64,000 nt of DNA from Vibrio rarus (GCF_024347075.1 NZ_AP024901.1:372001-436000); one strand, 5' to 3'. Positions 1-10,047 are shown, counted from the stretch's first letter. Notes: generated by a model from the letters alone, not told the origin. Program-made: numbers and translations.

Positions 1-7
1 CGGCAAA

Positions 8-21
8 TTGATATAAATCAA
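8..21. promoter_or_regulatory. FNR box upstream of nrfA
   Basis: TTGATATAAATCAA is a perfect match to the FNR consensus (TTGAT, four bases, ATCAA). It lies about 160 bp before nrfA. With a class II spacing the start of transcription would be near position 56, leaving a leader of about 115 bases. FNR activation of nitrite ammonification genes under anaerobiosis is well established; use of this site here is inferred. Confidence 0.75.
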
Positions 22-172
22 TTTAAGTTATGTTAACAAATGAGCTCTGCTATTTTTCACTTACACTTATGTCGTTGTCTATATTGCTCAACCGTATAGG
101 CTTCACCTCCAATTCTTTTTAGGAACCTGCCCCACAACGCAATTCATAAAATGAGAATATGGAGATAGCATT

Positions 173-1594
173 GTGAACAAACAGTGGAAAGTAAGGTTTT
201 TCGCGCCTATAGCTTTGTTAGGTCTTTTGACCTGCAGTGCTTTTGCGTCTGCCGAGGATGGAGTACGCATTGATCCGCGTAATCAAGCATTCGAAGATGC
301 ACATCCAGATCAATACCATAGCTGGAAAGCCACCAGCGAAAGTGAAGAAATAGACGATGCGCTCGCAGGAGACCCGAATATGGTGATCATGTGGGCGGGC
401 TATGGTTTTGCCAAAGATTATAATAAAGCCCGTGGGCATTTTTATGCCATTGATGATGTAAGGGAAACCTTACGTACTGGTGGCCCTACTGATGCCGATT
501 CTGGTCCTATGCCAATGGCGTGTTGGAGCTGTAAGAGCCCTGACGTTGCTCGTATCATTGATGAACGTGGTGAAGATGGATATTTTGAAGGTAAATGGGC
601 TCGTCTTGGTAGCGAAATCGTGAACCCTATTGGCTGTTCTGACTGTCATGATACAGGTAGTGAGAAATTCAAAAATGGAGAGCCTGAGCTAGCCATTACC
701 CGCCCTTATGTCGATCGCGCCATGCAAGCGATTAGCAAGCCATTTGAAAAGCAATCTCGATTAGATCAACAAGCGAGTGTTTGTGCACAATGCCACGTTG
801 AATACTACTTCGTTAAAGACGCGAAAAACGCCGTTAAATTTCCTTGGGATATGGGTACAAGTGTCGGCGAGATGGAACTCTATTACGACGCCATTGGTTT
901 TTCCGATTGGACGCATGGCGTCTCTAAAGCCCCAATGCTGAAAGCTCAACACCCTGGCTACGAAACGTGGCGTGACGGTATTCACGGTAAAAACAACGTC
1001 GTGTGTGTTGACTGTCATATGCCTAAAGTTGAGCGCGAAGACGGCACGGTGTACACAGACCATAAGATTGGTAACCCATTAGACCGCTTCGAGGATACTT
1101 GTGCTAACTGCCATACCCAAAGTAAAGAACAGCTTCAAGGCATAGTTTCAACGCGTAAAGCGCAAGTACTTAACATGAAACTGACTGCTGAGAAGCAAAT
1201 TGTTGCTGCTCACTTTGAGGCAAAAGCAGCTTGGGATGCAGGTGCCACTAAACAAGAGATGGAGCCTATTCTACAAGATATTCGACATGCTCAATGGCGC
1301 TGGGATTACGCTATCGCATCACATGGCATACACATGCACGCTCCTGAGATTGCATTAGAAGTGCTAGGTACGGCTGTTGATAGAGCAGCAGATGCTAGAA
1401 CGAAGACCATTCGACTTCTTGCGAAGAAAGGGGTTACAGACCCAGTACAAATTCCTGATATCTCGACCAAAGAGAAAGCACAAGCGGCTCTTGGTATGGA
1501 TATGGATGCGATGAATGCAGAGAAAGAACACTTCTTGAAAACTGTAGTACCAAAATGGGAAGAAGATGCTCAAACACGTGAAGCCAATTATTAA
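173..1594 (+). CDS. nrfA: Cytochrome c552 ammonia-forming nitrite reductase NrfA
   Basis: Periplasmic pentahaem enzyme that reduces nitrite to ammonium with six electrons in anaerobic respiration. The 473-residue length fits the family. A signal peptide covers about residues 1-28. The active-site haem motif CWSCK (117-121) has the NrfA-specific lysine, and four CxxCH motifs follow at 155-159, 204-208, 278-282 and 310-314. A distal conserved histidine region (SHGIHMH) is near residue 385. The start is GTG, supported by GGAG at 161-164 with 8 bases of spacing. An FNR box lies upstream and a TPR protein of the NrfG/CcmI type follows. No nrfB, nrfC or nrfD electron-transfer genes are seen, so electrons may come from a NapC/NrfH-like donor elsewhere. 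Confidence 0.97.
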   Translation: MNKQWKVRFFAPIALLGLLTCSAFASAEDGVRIDPRNQAFEDAHPDQYHSWKATSESEEIDDALAGDPNMVIMWAGYGFAKDYNKARGHFYAIDDVRETLRTGGPTDADSGPMPMACWSCKSPDVARIIDERGEDGYFEGKWARLGSEIVNPIGCSDCHDTGSEKFKNGEPELAITRPYVDRAMQAISKPFEKQSRLDQQASVCAQCHVEYYFVKDAKNAVKFPWDMGTSVGEMELYYDAIGFSDWTHGVSKAPMLKAQHPGYETWRDGIHGKNNVVCVDCHMPKVEREDGTVYTDHKIGNPLDRFEDTCANCHTQSKEQLQGIVSTRKAQVLNMKLTAEKQIVAAHFEAKAAWDAGATKQEMEPILQDIRHAQWRWDYAIASHGIHMHAPEIALEVLGTAVDRAADARTKTIRLLAKKGVTDPVQIPDISTKEKAQAALGMDMDAMNAEKEHFLKTVVPKWEEDAQTREANY

Positions 1595-1631
1595 ACGCCA
1601 CTTAAAATAGGCAGGCTACAATAACCTAACC

Positions 1632-1656
1632 GAGGCTCCGATATTTCCGGAGCCTC
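1632..1656 (+). terminator. Strong hairpin between nrfA and the TPR gene
   Basis: GAGGCTCCG and its complement CGGAGCCTC form a 9-bp GC-rich stem around a short loop. No T-run follows (CATTGTCAC comes next), so it may act as an mRNA 3'-end stabiliser or partial attenuator between the two genes and not as a full terminator. Confidence 0.55.
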
Positions 1657-1674
1657 ATTGTCACAGGAGAATCA

Positions 1675-2310
1675 ATGCAAAGTACGGCAGCTATATTATT
1701 CAGCTTGGTCTTAATCACTGCAGGCATACTCTATGCAGCGCTGCGAAAACAGCTGTCAAATACTGCCAGTCTTTCCTTTTCAAGTTTAGCGACTGTAGTT
1801 ATCTTTACTCTGGCATCTGGTGTTTGGTTTGTTCTAAAAAATGAGTTACCTTCCCCACCTCTTGCTAAAGCGCCTCTCACCATTGAACAAGTGATGGAGG
1901 ACAAACAGAGACAGCTAACTGACAGCCCTAACGATGCCAATGCATGGTTCGAACTAGGTCAGCTTTATATGAGCCAATATGAATTTGACTCCGCAACGAC
2001 CTGCTTTGATTATGCAATAAGGCTTTCTAAAGTCCCTTACGCAGGACAGTTTTCCGCTCTAGCCACTGCCCAGTATTATCAAAACTCACAAACCATCACA
2101 TCTGATGTACGCCGTTTATTGGACATGACTCTAGAGATGGATCCATTCAACGAAACAGCGCTGCAACTGATAGCTTCAGACCACTTTATGAGTGCGAGAT
2201 ATGAACAAGCTATAGTCCATTGGACAATGATGTTAGATTCTGGCCGTTTAGGCGTTGATAGGGCTAAAGTCATCAGTAGCATCAATCAGGCTCAGTCTTT
2301 TATTCGATAA
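1675..2310 (+). CDS. CcmI/NrfG-like TPR cytochrome c biogenesis protein
   Basis: Membrane-anchored TPR protein of 211 residues. Two hydrophobic segments (about 4-22 and 38-55) are followed by a periplasmic domain with TPR-like repeats (NDANAWFELGQLYMSQYEFDSA; ETALQLIASDHFMSARYEQA). In the CcmI/NrfG family such domains present apocytochrome to the haem lyase; NrfG is needed to attach haem to the CxxCK site of NrfA. The position directly behind nrfA supports this role. The start has a good AGGAG site at 1665-1670. The family is clear, but whether it is NrfG or CcmI in function is not decided by sequence alone. Confidence 0.75.
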   Translation: MQSTAAILFSLVLITAGILYAALRKQLSNTASLSFSSLATVVIFTLASGVWFVLKNELPSPPLAKAPLTIEQVMEDKQRQLTDSPNDANAWFELGQLYMSQYEFDSATTCFDYAIRLSKVPYAGQFSALATAQYYQNSQTITSDVRRLLDMTLEMDPFNETALQLIASDHFMSARYEQAIVHWTMMLDSGRLGVDRAKVISSINQAQSFIR

Positions 2311-2556
2311 AAAGCTTCTGAAATACACTGCTGACTTGGATTCCGTAGCTTGATAATGGCTAGTGTCAACACGGTTGATTGCGCTATCGCTCCGATTAGC
2401 GTGACTGAAATCGGTTCGAAATAGAGCTGCACCATACAAATCAATGTCTAGCATTTGCACGTGGCTCATGTTTGCGTTTCGTAAATCTGCATCGCGGAAC
2501 GTTGCCTTGTTCAGGTTCGCTCTGATCGGTAGGCCTACATCAGTCACCCATCCCAC
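2248..2556 (-). pseudogene. Pentapeptide-repeat protein remnant
   Basis: The translation shows consecutive A(N/D)LxX units (RANLN, KATFR, DADLR, NANMS, then DIDLY, GAALF, RTDFS, HANRS), typical of the pentapeptide-repeat beta-helix. Only about nine repeats remain. The frame stays open for at least 11 codons upstream of the GTG at 2556 with no clear ribosome site, and the 3' end overlaps the end of the TPR gene by about 60 bp on the other strand. It is best read as a 5'-truncated fragment. A short expressed protein cannot be excluded. Confidence 0.45.
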
Positions 2557-2654
2557 AACGACTGCAACATCTTCTTTATCAGAATGAAATATTTATGTCA
2601 CGATTGCATATTAATTTAACGCATGAATTTTCATTCCATATTATAGAAGGACTT

Positions 2655-4199
2655 ATGAATAAGACCGGGATCTTTACCACGATTGGCGCTCTGGCTATCT
2701 TCGCTTTACCAACTCACGCAAGCAATGTCTCTGAAGGCGATGTTATTAACCTTAGTCTCCATGAGTTAAAACCAACTCAACCATCTGTGGGCTATGATCA
2801 AATTATGTACAAGTTGGGTCGTTACCAATTTGACCAAGAAAAGATGTTTGATGAAATCTGCGAAGCCAACGGCCAAAAAGGCGTAGCGAGCATCAAAGAC
2901 CAAGCACACCCGAATATTTCTTCAACTTTCACCTGTGAAATGGAAACAGGTACACGTAAACAAGACATGAAGACAGTCGCTATCGCCCCTAACGGTGAAT
3001 ACTACCTGACTGATGGTCACCATACGTTCAATGTGTTCTACCGCATGCCGCAAGGTGGCGCATCGTTCAATGTGAATGTGGTGGTTGATAAAGATTACCG
3101 CAACCTCAAAAACATGGATGCGTTCTGGAACCAAATGGCTAAAGACGGCAATACATGGCTGTTTGACAACAACGGTGAATCGATTAGCTATCAACAACTT
3201 CCAACCTCTCTTGGGCTAACCAACTTCGCTAACGATCAATACCGCTCACTGATGTACTTTTCTCGTGGTGTGAGTTGGAACAAGCCAGAACAGACAGTTC
3301 CTTTCTTAGAGTTCTACTGGTCTAAAGAAGTACGTAAAGCGATTGATACCGCAGACTTTGATCTAAATTCTACCGAAGGTTACGCAAAGGCCGTTAATGC
3401 GGTCAGTAACCATATCCTATCTATGGATACCAACAATGTTGGTGGTTCAAAGCTTTCTGTTAAGAATATGGGGCAGTTTGACGCATACAATCAAAAAGGC
3501 TTCGATAAACTGTTCAAAGAGCGCGGTAAGGTTGACTACATGCTGCGTTATAAAACAACATCTACCGCCAATGGTTTAAGCTATGACTTAGCAGCGGCAT
3601 CAGCTCCTACACTCAAGCAAGTAGACCAATTTACCCTTGAAGCAAACACAAGCTTTAATGATTACCCGGCAGCCTCTGCTGATGGTATCGTTAATGCAAT
3701 TGTAGAGATCCCAACAGGGACTTCCGCTAAGTGGGAACTAAGCAAAGACAATGACAAGCATGTTATCTGGGAACACAAAAAAGGCGCACCACGCGTGGTA
3801 AACTACCTTGGTTACCCAGGGAACTACGGTTCTATCCCACGTACGTCACTACCCAAAGAATTTGGTGGTGACGGCGACCCGCTAGATGTGATTATTCTTG
3901 GTCAGTCAGTACCACGTGGTGACGTTGTTCCTGTACGTCTTATCGGTGTGATGAAAATGCTAGATGATGGCGAGCAAGACGATAAACTTATTGGCGTACT
4001 CACTAACGACTCTCCATTTAAAGATGTGGCTTCTCTAAACGAGCTAAACACTACCTACCCAGGTGTAAAAGACATCGTTGGTCTATGGTTTGAAAACTAC
4101 AAAGGCCCAGACGGTGGCATGGAACTTCAAGGCTGGGGCAATGAAGCAGAAGCAACCAAGATCCTTGACGCTGCAAGAAAGCACTACGTTGTGAATTAA
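2655..4199 (+). CDS. Secreted ParB-like domain / inorganic pyrophosphatase fusion
   Basis: Predicted exported protein of 514 residues: signal peptide 1-22 (cleavage after THA), an N-terminal ParB-like nuclease-type domain (about 30-300, with a DGHH motif at 120-123), and a C-terminal family I soluble pyrophosphatase (about 345-514). The pyrophosphatase keeps the metal signature GDGDPLD (405-411), the EIP..K substrate residues (351-359), the D..DDK motif near 438-444 and WFENYKG, so it should hydrolyse PPi to phosphate. ATG 2655 is chosen over an upstream frame start because AGAAGG precedes it and it begins the signal peptide. Export of a family I pyrophosphatase is unusual. The ParB-like part may bind nucleotides instead of cutting DNA. 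Confidence 0.85.
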   Translation: MNKTGIFTTIGALAIFALPTHASNVSEGDVINLSLHELKPTQPSVGYDQIMYKLGRYQFDQEKMFDEICEANGQKGVASIKDQAHPNISSTFTCEMETGTRKQDMKTVAIAPNGEYYLTDGHHTFNVFYRMPQGGASFNVNVVVDKDYRNLKNMDAFWNQMAKDGNTWLFDNNGESISYQQLPTSLGLTNFANDQYRSLMYFSRGVSWNKPEQTVPFLEFYWSKEVRKAIDTADFDLNSTEGYAKAVNAVSNHILSMDTNNVGGSKLSVKNMGQFDAYNQKGFDKLFKERGKVDYMLRYKTTSTANGLSYDLAAASAPTLKQVDQFTLEANTSFNDYPAASADGIVNAIVEIPTGTSAKWELSKDNDKHVIWEHKKGAPRVVNYLGYPGNYGSIPRTSLPKEFGGDGDPLDVIILGQSVPRGDVVPVRLIGVMKMLDDGEQDDKLIGVLTNDSPFKDVASLNELNTTYPGVKDIVGLWFENYKGPDGGMELQGWGNEAEATKILDAARKHYVVN

Positions 4200-4227
4200 G
4201 CGGCAGTCAGATTATTGGAATGGATTT

Positions 4228-4262
4228 AAGCCTTCGTTGCGTTGCAATGAGGGCTTTTTTCT
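4228..4262 (+). terminator. Rho-independent terminator after the pyrophosphatase gene
   Basis: AAGCCTTC pairs with GAGGGCTT (8 bp with one G-T pair) around a 13-base loop and is followed by a run of T. It lies 28 bases after the stop codon. Confidence 0.85.
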
Positions 4263-4370
4263 TGGCGTTGTAGAAAGGTATCTACATATACAGGACTCAC
4301 CACATGCTTCGCTGCGAAGGTATTAGACAAAATCTTGTTAAAAATCTCATATCATAAGGTGAGATATTTA

Positions 4371-4506
4371 TATGGACACCCATAGTTAAACCTTCATTAG
4401 CGCATACATTGAGCTCCTAACATTTACAGGTCAGGCACAGCAACTTTAATAGGGAATCGCTTTTAGTTACGGTGTTCCATGCTGTTATTTACAATGGGTG
4501 GCCATA
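4371..4506 (+). repeat. 136-bp repeat family A, copy 1
   Basis: First copy of a repeat found at least seven times in the window, always in this orientation. Core ends are TATGGACACCCAT (left) and ATGGGTGGCCATA (right), imperfect inverted repeats. A short gattta before and tttt after are also shared by most copies. It sits between the pyrophosphatase terminator and the baeR-like gene, in a 430-bp gap (4200-4630) that holds no other gene that I can see. Confidence 0.9.
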
Positions 4507-4630
4507 TTTTTTTTATACATTACTGGTGCTTTCTTCTTTACGATTTCAGCCACAAAGCGAGAGTGTGGGGTTTTGGATGCGCTTACGAATAGTACAAATC
4601 GACACATAGTTTGATCAAGCTGTCTATAAG

Positions 4631-5338
4631 TTATTTAAAACTCTCATGCTGCAATTTGTACCCTACCCCATAAACCGAGCGGATAGGGTTTGCTGTTCGT
4701 GCAACCGCATGTATTTTTTTGCGGATATTCTTAATGTGGGTGTCTATATTTCTGTCTGATACATCTGCAAGATCACTGTAAAGCGCATTGAGAATATCAT
4801 CACGGCTGTATACTCGGCCTGGATGCTCAACCAATATTTTAAGTAACATAAACTCTTTAGGCGTTAAATCGAGAAAATTGCCACCAAATCGAGCTTCATA
4901 TTCGTCGGGCTTCAATACAAATTGTCCCAATACTAATTCGGTGCTGGGTTTAGCTGTTTGGTTTGGAGTGATAACTTGAGTGCGGCGCAGTACGGTTTTG
5001 ATCCTCGCAATCACTTCCCTAGGGCTAAATGGCTTGCAAATATAATCATCGGCTCCGAGCTCTAAACCAATTAATCGGTCAATCTCTTCACTTTTTGCGG
5101 TCACCATAATGATGGGTAATTGAGAGAACTGGCGTACCTGTTTGCAAATCTCGATGCCATCCATATCGGGCAACATCAAATCAAGCAGTATTAAGTCGAA
5201 TGTGTGCGATTTCACCGTCTCTACCACTTTTGCACCCGATGCAAGATGGGTCACTTCAAAGCCGCTATTTTGGCAATACGCGATTAAGACTTCGGTAATG
5301 TATTCCTCGTCTTCCACAATCAAAATGTGCGTATTCAT
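4631..5338 (-). CDS. baeR: OmpR-family response regulator, BaeR-like
   Basis: Cytoplasmic transcription regulator of 235 residues. Receiver domain 1-120 with acidic pocket D10/E11, phospho-acceptor D53, T80 and K102, then a winged-helix DNA-binding domain (about 135-235) ending in the typical RxVYGVGYxL. Stretches such as LILLDLMLPxxDG, IMVTAKxEEIDRLxGLExGADDYICKPxSPREV closely resemble E. coli BaeR, an envelope-stress regulator of efflux genes. It is the last gene of a macA-macB-sensor-regulator operon, 35 bases after the sensor gene, so it probably controls this efflux pump. The exact orthology is inferred. Confidence 0.85.
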   Translation of the reverse strand: MNTHILIVEDEEYITEVLIAYCQNSGFEVTHLASGAKVVETVKSHTFDLILLDLMLPDMDGIEICKQVRQFSQLPIIMVTAKSEEIDRLIGLELGADDYICKPFSPREVIARIKTVLRRTQVITPNQTAKPSTELVLGQFVLKPDEYEARFGGNFLDLTPKEFMLLKILVEHPGRVYSRDDILNALYSDLADVSDRNIDTHIKNIRKKIHAVARTANPIRSVYGVGYKLQHESFK

Positions 5339-5373
5339 TCTATTTATCCTCTATCGACGTCTATTGCGAGCCA

Positions 5374-6807
5374 TTATATTGATGAGCTTTGGTGATGTAC
5401 CGGCAGAGTTATCATCATTTTAACACCGCCCAAAACTGATTTTGACGCACAAATAGTGCCTTGATGCGCCTCAATAATTTGATGGCACAATGCTAAACCA
5501 ATACCAGAACCGCCATGCTCTCGGCTGCGTGATTGTTCTACTCGATAAAAACGCTCAAATACTCGCGTCAGGTCTTGCTCAGGTATAGATGGTGACGTGT
5601 CTTCGATAATCACCGTAACGGTATTCTTATCTTGATTAAGCGATAACGCGATGCTTCCCGGCGTGTTGGTATAACGACAGCTATTTTCCAATATATTACT
5701 AAATAATTGTGTCAAACGTTCCCGATCGGCAACCACAAGACACGCTGCATTCTCTTTTGTATATAAGGATTCACACTGTAAACTCAGCCCTAAGTCATCA
5801 GTTTTAACCTTGAAACCAAGTAAGGTATCCTTAACAAGTTCAACAAGGTTGAATGACGATTTTTGATAGGATAAACCGCCAATATCACTACTGGACAACT
5901 GGTAAATATCATCCACTAAATGACCCATGCCATCAATTTGCTCAATCATCACCTGTAAACGTTTTTCATCCGCTTTAAAAATCCCATCTTGAATGGCGTT
6001 GAGCTGCCCACGAACCACTGTGAGTGGGGTTTTCAGTTCATGAGCTACATCTGACATCCATTTAGAACGTTCCGTTTTGTTCTGCTCCAATGTCTGAGCC
6101 AGAACATTAATATTGTCAGTCAATAAACTAAGTTCATCATTACTACTGCTGTGCACTCTTGTTGCAAGATTACCTTGAATTAACTGTGTCGTACCTTCAT
6201 TCACCCTAAAGATGGGCGCGACTAAATGACGAGAGAAAATCCAGGCGGTCACAAACGCAACCACAATAACAATCAAGGTAATTGCAATATAGCTTTGGTA
6301 TTGCTCCGCCAAAAATACATTGGCAGGGCTGTGATCGGCCAATTGTGAAGGAATATAACTTAACCAACCAATAACGCGCCCTTCTAGCACTATGCTTTGA
6401 GTAAAGCGGTCTTCGCCAATTCGGTCTCTGCCTATCACGACCACTTTATTAGCATCATATAAACTGAGTCTTCTCTGCGTTTGCAGTAATTGGCTCATCC
6501 CTGTGGTATCGGTCGGCAAAGAGAGTGACTCACTCTCCTCATCCCCTTTTCGAGTGCCAACTAAACGTCGCCAATTATTCTCATCTTCTTTTAATGATTG
6601 CCACGAGCCATTCGCTTGATAATAATAACCCAACTTCTGGCTTACTTGTTCGATATAGCTCGATTCTGCCTCCTTAATAAAATCATGAAATCCCGATGAC
6701 AGGTTTTGCATGATCAGAGCGAGCATAACGCACACCGCTACAAAACTGGTGATGCAAAAAGCGAAAAAGAACTTATGAATGAGCTTCAGTTTATAATGTA
6801 CCTTCAA
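5374..6807 (-). CDS. baeS: Sensor histidine kinase, BaeS-like
   Basis: Inner-membrane sensor kinase of 477 residues. Transmembrane segments at about 15-33 and 173-192 enclose a periplasmic sensor domain of about 140 residues. A HAMP domain (193-245) is followed by the HisKA box SDVAHELKTPL with H256, and a HATPase domain with N-box ILENSCRYT and the G-boxes EDTSPSIP and GGSGIGLALC. It lies 10 bases after macB and should phosphorylate the adjacent BaeR-like regulator. The signal sensed is unknown; export of antimicrobial or envelope-damaging compounds by the linked pump is a reasonable inference. Confidence 0.87.
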   Translation of the reverse strand: MKVHYKLKLIHKFFFAFCITSFVAVCVMLALIMQNLSSGFHDFIKEAESSYIEQVSQKLGYYYQANGSWQSLKEDENNWRRLVGTRKGDEESESLSLPTDTTGMSQLLQTQRRLSLYDANKVVVIGRDRIGEDRFTQSIVLEGRVIGWLSYIPSQLADHSPANVFLAEQYQSYIAITLIVIVVAFVTAWIFSRHLVAPIFRVNEGTTQLIQGNLATRVHSSSNDELSLLTDNINVLAQTLEQNKTERSKWMSDVAHELKTPLTVVRGQLNAIQDGIFKADEKRLQVMIEQIDGMGHLVDDIYQLSSSDIGGLSYQKSSFNLVELVKDTLLGFKVKTDDLGLSLQCESLYTKENAACLVVADRERLTQLFSNILENSCRYTNTPGSIALSLNQDKNTVTVIIEDTSPSIPEQDLTRVFERFYRVEQSRSREHGGSGIGLALCHQIIEAHQGTICASKSVLGGVKMMITLPVHHQSSSI

Positions 6808-6817
6808 CGTTTTTTCC

Positions 6818-8818
6818 TTATCCTCGAGATAACGCGTCTACAGGGTTTAATCTTGCTGCATTTCTGGCAGGTAAGAAACCAAAGAGAACCCCAATCAGTG
6901 TTGAGCAAATGAAAGCGGCGGTAATTGAGTTTGTGGAATAAATCATACTCAAACCACTGCCCGTCGATGAAATAATTAAACCCACAGCATAAGCTAATCC
7001 TATGCCCAAAACGCCACCACACAGACAAACTAAAACAGCTTCGATTAAGAATTGTCTTAAAATATCGGCCTGTCTTGCGCCAACGGCCATACGAATGCCG
7101 ATTTCTCGGGTTCGTTCGGTTACCGACACCAACATGATATTCATAACACCAATACCACCAACCACCAATGAAATAAAGGCAATGGCCGAAATGAGCATAG
7201 TCATCGAAGACGAGGTTTGTTCAATATTTTCTCTTACCGTATCTGTATTGACGGTAAAGAAATCCTGCACACCATGACGCATTTTAATTAAGTTGATTAT
7301 GGCTTGCTCAGCTGCAATACTGGACTCGTCATCGCTCACTCTAACCGTAATCTCATTAACGTGATTTTGGCTATAGATACGTGAGTTTACTGTACTATAA
7401 GGCAGCCATACATTCAGAGCGTCGCTATTACCAAATGCCATTTCCCTTGCTTGTGTCACCGCGATAATGCGTACCGGCAAGCGACCTAAAAAGATGACTT
7501 TGCCAAGCGCATCACCATCAGGGAAAAGCGCATTAAAGGTATTATGATCAATAACCGCCACTTGCTCTAGTGCATCAACACTCTGCTCATTAAATAATTG
7601 CCCTTGCGCAACATTAAAACCCCGAACGCGAAAATAATCAGGGCCAACGCCTTGCACTTCTGCTGTGATCGCCTTACTGCCATAACGCACCGCAACATTG
7701 GCGCGCACGGTCGGTGTCACACTATCAACAAAGGGTAGATGAGTTAAGGCTTTGGCATCATTTACCGTTAACGTTCTAACTCGTCCTACGCGTCGGTCAC
7801 CCAACCCAGAACCGGGTTTGATTTCAATGGTATTGGTTCCCATTGAAGCCATTCGAGACAATACCTGAGCTTGAGAGCCATTACCAATCGCGACCACAGA
7901 CACCACAGATGCAATGCCGATGATGATCCCCAACATCGTTAAAAATGTTCTTAACCGATGACTGCCCATCGCTGACAACGACATTTTGAACGCTTCAACA
8001 ACACTAAACCATGAAGCGGAGAAGGGTTTTGATGGGAATTTACTTGGGCTATTTTCATCTTCGATACTTGGATTGTCTTTAACACTTGATGAAGTCACTG
8101 TTACGGGATCCTGCGTTAAGTCGTCACTCGCATCGCAGGTTATATCACTGACAATTTCACCATCCGAGATCTCAATAACGCGATCAGCAGTGGCAGCAAT
8201 TTTAGGATCATGAGTCACCAAAACAATGGTATGCCCTTGTTGATGTAACTCACGCAGCAGGCGCATCATTTCTTTACCGCTGTGACTATCGAGCGCACCG
8301 GTCGGTTCATCAGCAAGGATCACCGTGCCACCATTAATTAAAGCGCGAGCAACACTGACTCTTTGCTGTTGCCCTCCACTGAGTTGGCTTGGCTTATGAT
8401 CCATACGGTCAGCGAGTCCTAACCTATCTAACAATTGCTCTGCACGCGCTTGGCGGGACGTTTTATTTTCTGCCGAGTACAGCGCGGGAATCTCAACATT
8501 ACCGATAGCCGTGAGATCATCTAACAAATGATAACGCTGAAATATAAAGCCAAAATAGTCACGTCGTAATTCGGCCAATTGCTCAGGATTCATTGCTGAT
8601 GTATCGCGACCATTAACGATATAAGCCCCTTCACTTGGCGTGTCTAAGCAACCTAAAATATTCATCAAGGTTGATTTACCCGAGCCGGATGCTCCTATGA
8701 TCGCGATCATTTCTCCGCGGCGTATGCTCAAATTAACGTTGTTCAATACCGTTATTTGATCATCACCAGCAGGAAAGTGGCGACTAAGACCTGAGACTTC
8801 TAATAGTACGTCACTCAT
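6818..8818 (-). CDS. macB: MacB-type ABC efflux transporter (ATPase-permease)
   Basis: Inner-membrane half-transporter of 666 residues that works as a dimer with MacA and a TolC-type channel. The N-terminal nucleotide-binding domain has Walker A GASGSGKST, signature LSGGQQQRVSVARAL and Walker B VILADEPTGALD. A linker of about 50 residues is followed by the MacB core: first membrane helix, a large periplasmic domain, and three C-terminal helices (FtsX-like, including RTREIGIRMAVGA). It starts 2 bases after the macA stop, so the two are translationally linked. Substrates in known MacAB systems include macrolides, lipopeptides and virulence peptides; the substrate here is unknown. Confidence 0.93.
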   Translation of the reverse strand: MSDVLLEVSGLSRHFPAGDDQITVLNNVNLSIRRGEMIAIIGASGSGKSTLMNILGCLDTPSEGAYIVNGRDTSAMNPEQLAELRRDYFGFIFQRYHLLDDLTAIGNVEIPALYSAENKTSRQARAEQLLDRLGLADRMDHKPSQLSGGQQQRVSVARALINGGTVILADEPTGALDSHSGKEMMRLLRELHQQGHTIVLVTHDPKIAATADRVIEISDGEIVSDITCDASDDLTQDPVTVTSSSVKDNPSIEDENSPSKFPSKPFSASWFSVVEAFKMSLSAMGSHRLRTFLTMLGIIIGIASVVSVVAIGNGSQAQVLSRMASMGTNTIEIKPGSGLGDRRVGRVRTLTVNDAKALTHLPFVDSVTPTVRANVAVRYGSKAITAEVQGVGPDYFRVRGFNVAQGQLFNEQSVDALEQVAVIDHNTFNALFPDGDALGKVIFLGRLPVRIIAVTQAREMAFGNSDALNVWLPYSTVNSRIYSQNHVNEITVRVSDDESSIAAEQAIINLIKMRHGVQDFFTVNTDTVRENIEQTSSSMTMLISAIAFISLVVGGIGVMNIMLVSVTERTREIGIRMAVGARQADILRQFLIEAVLVCLCGGVLGIGLAYAVGLIISSTGSGLSMIYSTNSITAAFICSTLIGVLFGFLPARNAARLNPVDALSRG

Positions 8819-8820
8819 AC

Positions 8821-10047
8821 TTAAGGTCTCCCGCCATTACCTGGCCTACCATTATTTCGTCGGCTTTTTTCTTGCCCTAATGTCGATGACATATCAAAAC
8901 TTGATGACGATTTGGTGTTGGCTTGACCTATAACTACTTGGTCGCCTTGCTCTAAACCACTGAGCACTTGAGCATACACTTTATTATTGATGCCAATCTC
9001 AACATCTCGCATTTCTAATGCACCTTGAACTAACACAGGCACACGATAACGATTTTCACCCGAAAGCTTGTGAGTTAAAATTTGCGATGGCACCAATAGC
9101 GCTTTCTGCGCAGCATCTAACACAATCGACACTTGCGCTGTCATACCAAAACGAAGCAACTGTTCTGTGTTGTCGACATCAAATACGGCGTTGTAATAAA
9201 TGGCGTCATTGTCACCAATATTTAGTTCGCTATCGTTGCCAGTAAGAAGGGTTGGCCCTGGCTCTATCGATCTTAATTCAGCATAAAAATTGTGCTGTGG
9301 CGCGCCTAGAATAGAGAAGTACACTTTTTGCCCTTTCTCGATATGGATAATATCGGCTTCAGACACTTGCGCCTTAATTGTCATAACATCAAGTTGAGCA
9401 ACTTCAACAATGGTAGGCGTTGATTGATTGGTATTAACCGTTTGCCCCTCTTCAACAGAAACATAAACAACGGTGCCATCAATGGGTGATTCGATCGTGG
9501 TATAACCTAAGTCCAATTGCGCATTATCGACACTGATCTGTGCCTTCTCTTTTTCCGCAGCCAGCTGATCAAGCTCGGCTTTATAAACTAGCAGTTCTGC
9601 TTTTGCCGCATCGTACATGGATTGCGAGCCAGCATTTTTTAGCAACATCGCTTTTTGTCGTTCAAAAGAAAGCTCTGACTGATGAATCTGCGCTTGCTTC
9701 GCACGGTATTGCGCATTGATATTGGTGAGTGATGCATAGGATTCTTTCAGTGCATTTTCTTGTGAATGACTATCAATCTTAGCAATAACATCGCCAGCTT
9801 TGAGTGTATCGCCGACCGTGACGGCTATCGACGCTAATTTACCGGATACTTGAGCCCCAACATTGACCATTTTATAGGGGTATAACACACCGTGAGTTAG
9901 CACCACATCTTCAATGTTTCCGACGCGAACAGCCTCCGTAGAATAAGTCACGGTTGAGGTATCATTCTTAAAATAAAAATATGCAGCGACGGCACCGGTA
10001 GCGATAACAAGTAAAGAGATTGTCACTAACTGTTTGATGTTTTTCAT
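8821..10047 (-). CDS. macA: MacA-type periplasmic adaptor subunit
   Basis: Membrane fusion protein of 408 residues. An N-terminal membrane anchor (about 7-25) is followed by a lipoyl/barrel-sandwich half-motif (VSGKLASIAVTVGDTLKAGDVIAKID), an alpha-helical hairpin (about 85-170), the second lipoyl half (IESPIDGTVVYVSVEEGQTV), and beta-barrel and membrane-proximal domains. The C-terminal tail is Gly/Arg/Asn-rich (RRNNGRPGNGGRP). It is first in the macA-macB-baeS-baeR order. GGAAA precedes the ATG. Its upstream region abuts the second 136-bp repeat. Confidence 0.92.
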   Translation of the reverse strand: MKNIKQLVTISLLVIATGAVAAYFYFKNDTSTVTYSTEAVRVGNIEDVVLTHGVLYPYKMVNVGAQVSGKLASIAVTVGDTLKAGDVIAKIDSHSQENALKESYASLTNINAQYRAKQAQIHQSELSFERQKAMLLKNAGSQSMYDAAKAELLVYKAELDQLAAEKEKAQISVDNAQLDLGYTTIESPIDGTVVYVSVEEGQTVNTNQSTPTIVEVAQLDVMTIKAQVSEADIIHIEKGQKVYFSILGAPQHNFYAELRSIEPGPTLLTGNDSELNIGDNDAIYYNAVFDVDNTEQLLRFGMTAQVSIVLDAAQKALLVPSQILTHKLSGENRYRVPVLVQGALEMRDVEIGINNKVYAQVLSGLEQGDQVVIGQANTKSSSSFDMSSTLGQEKSRRNNGRPGNGGRP

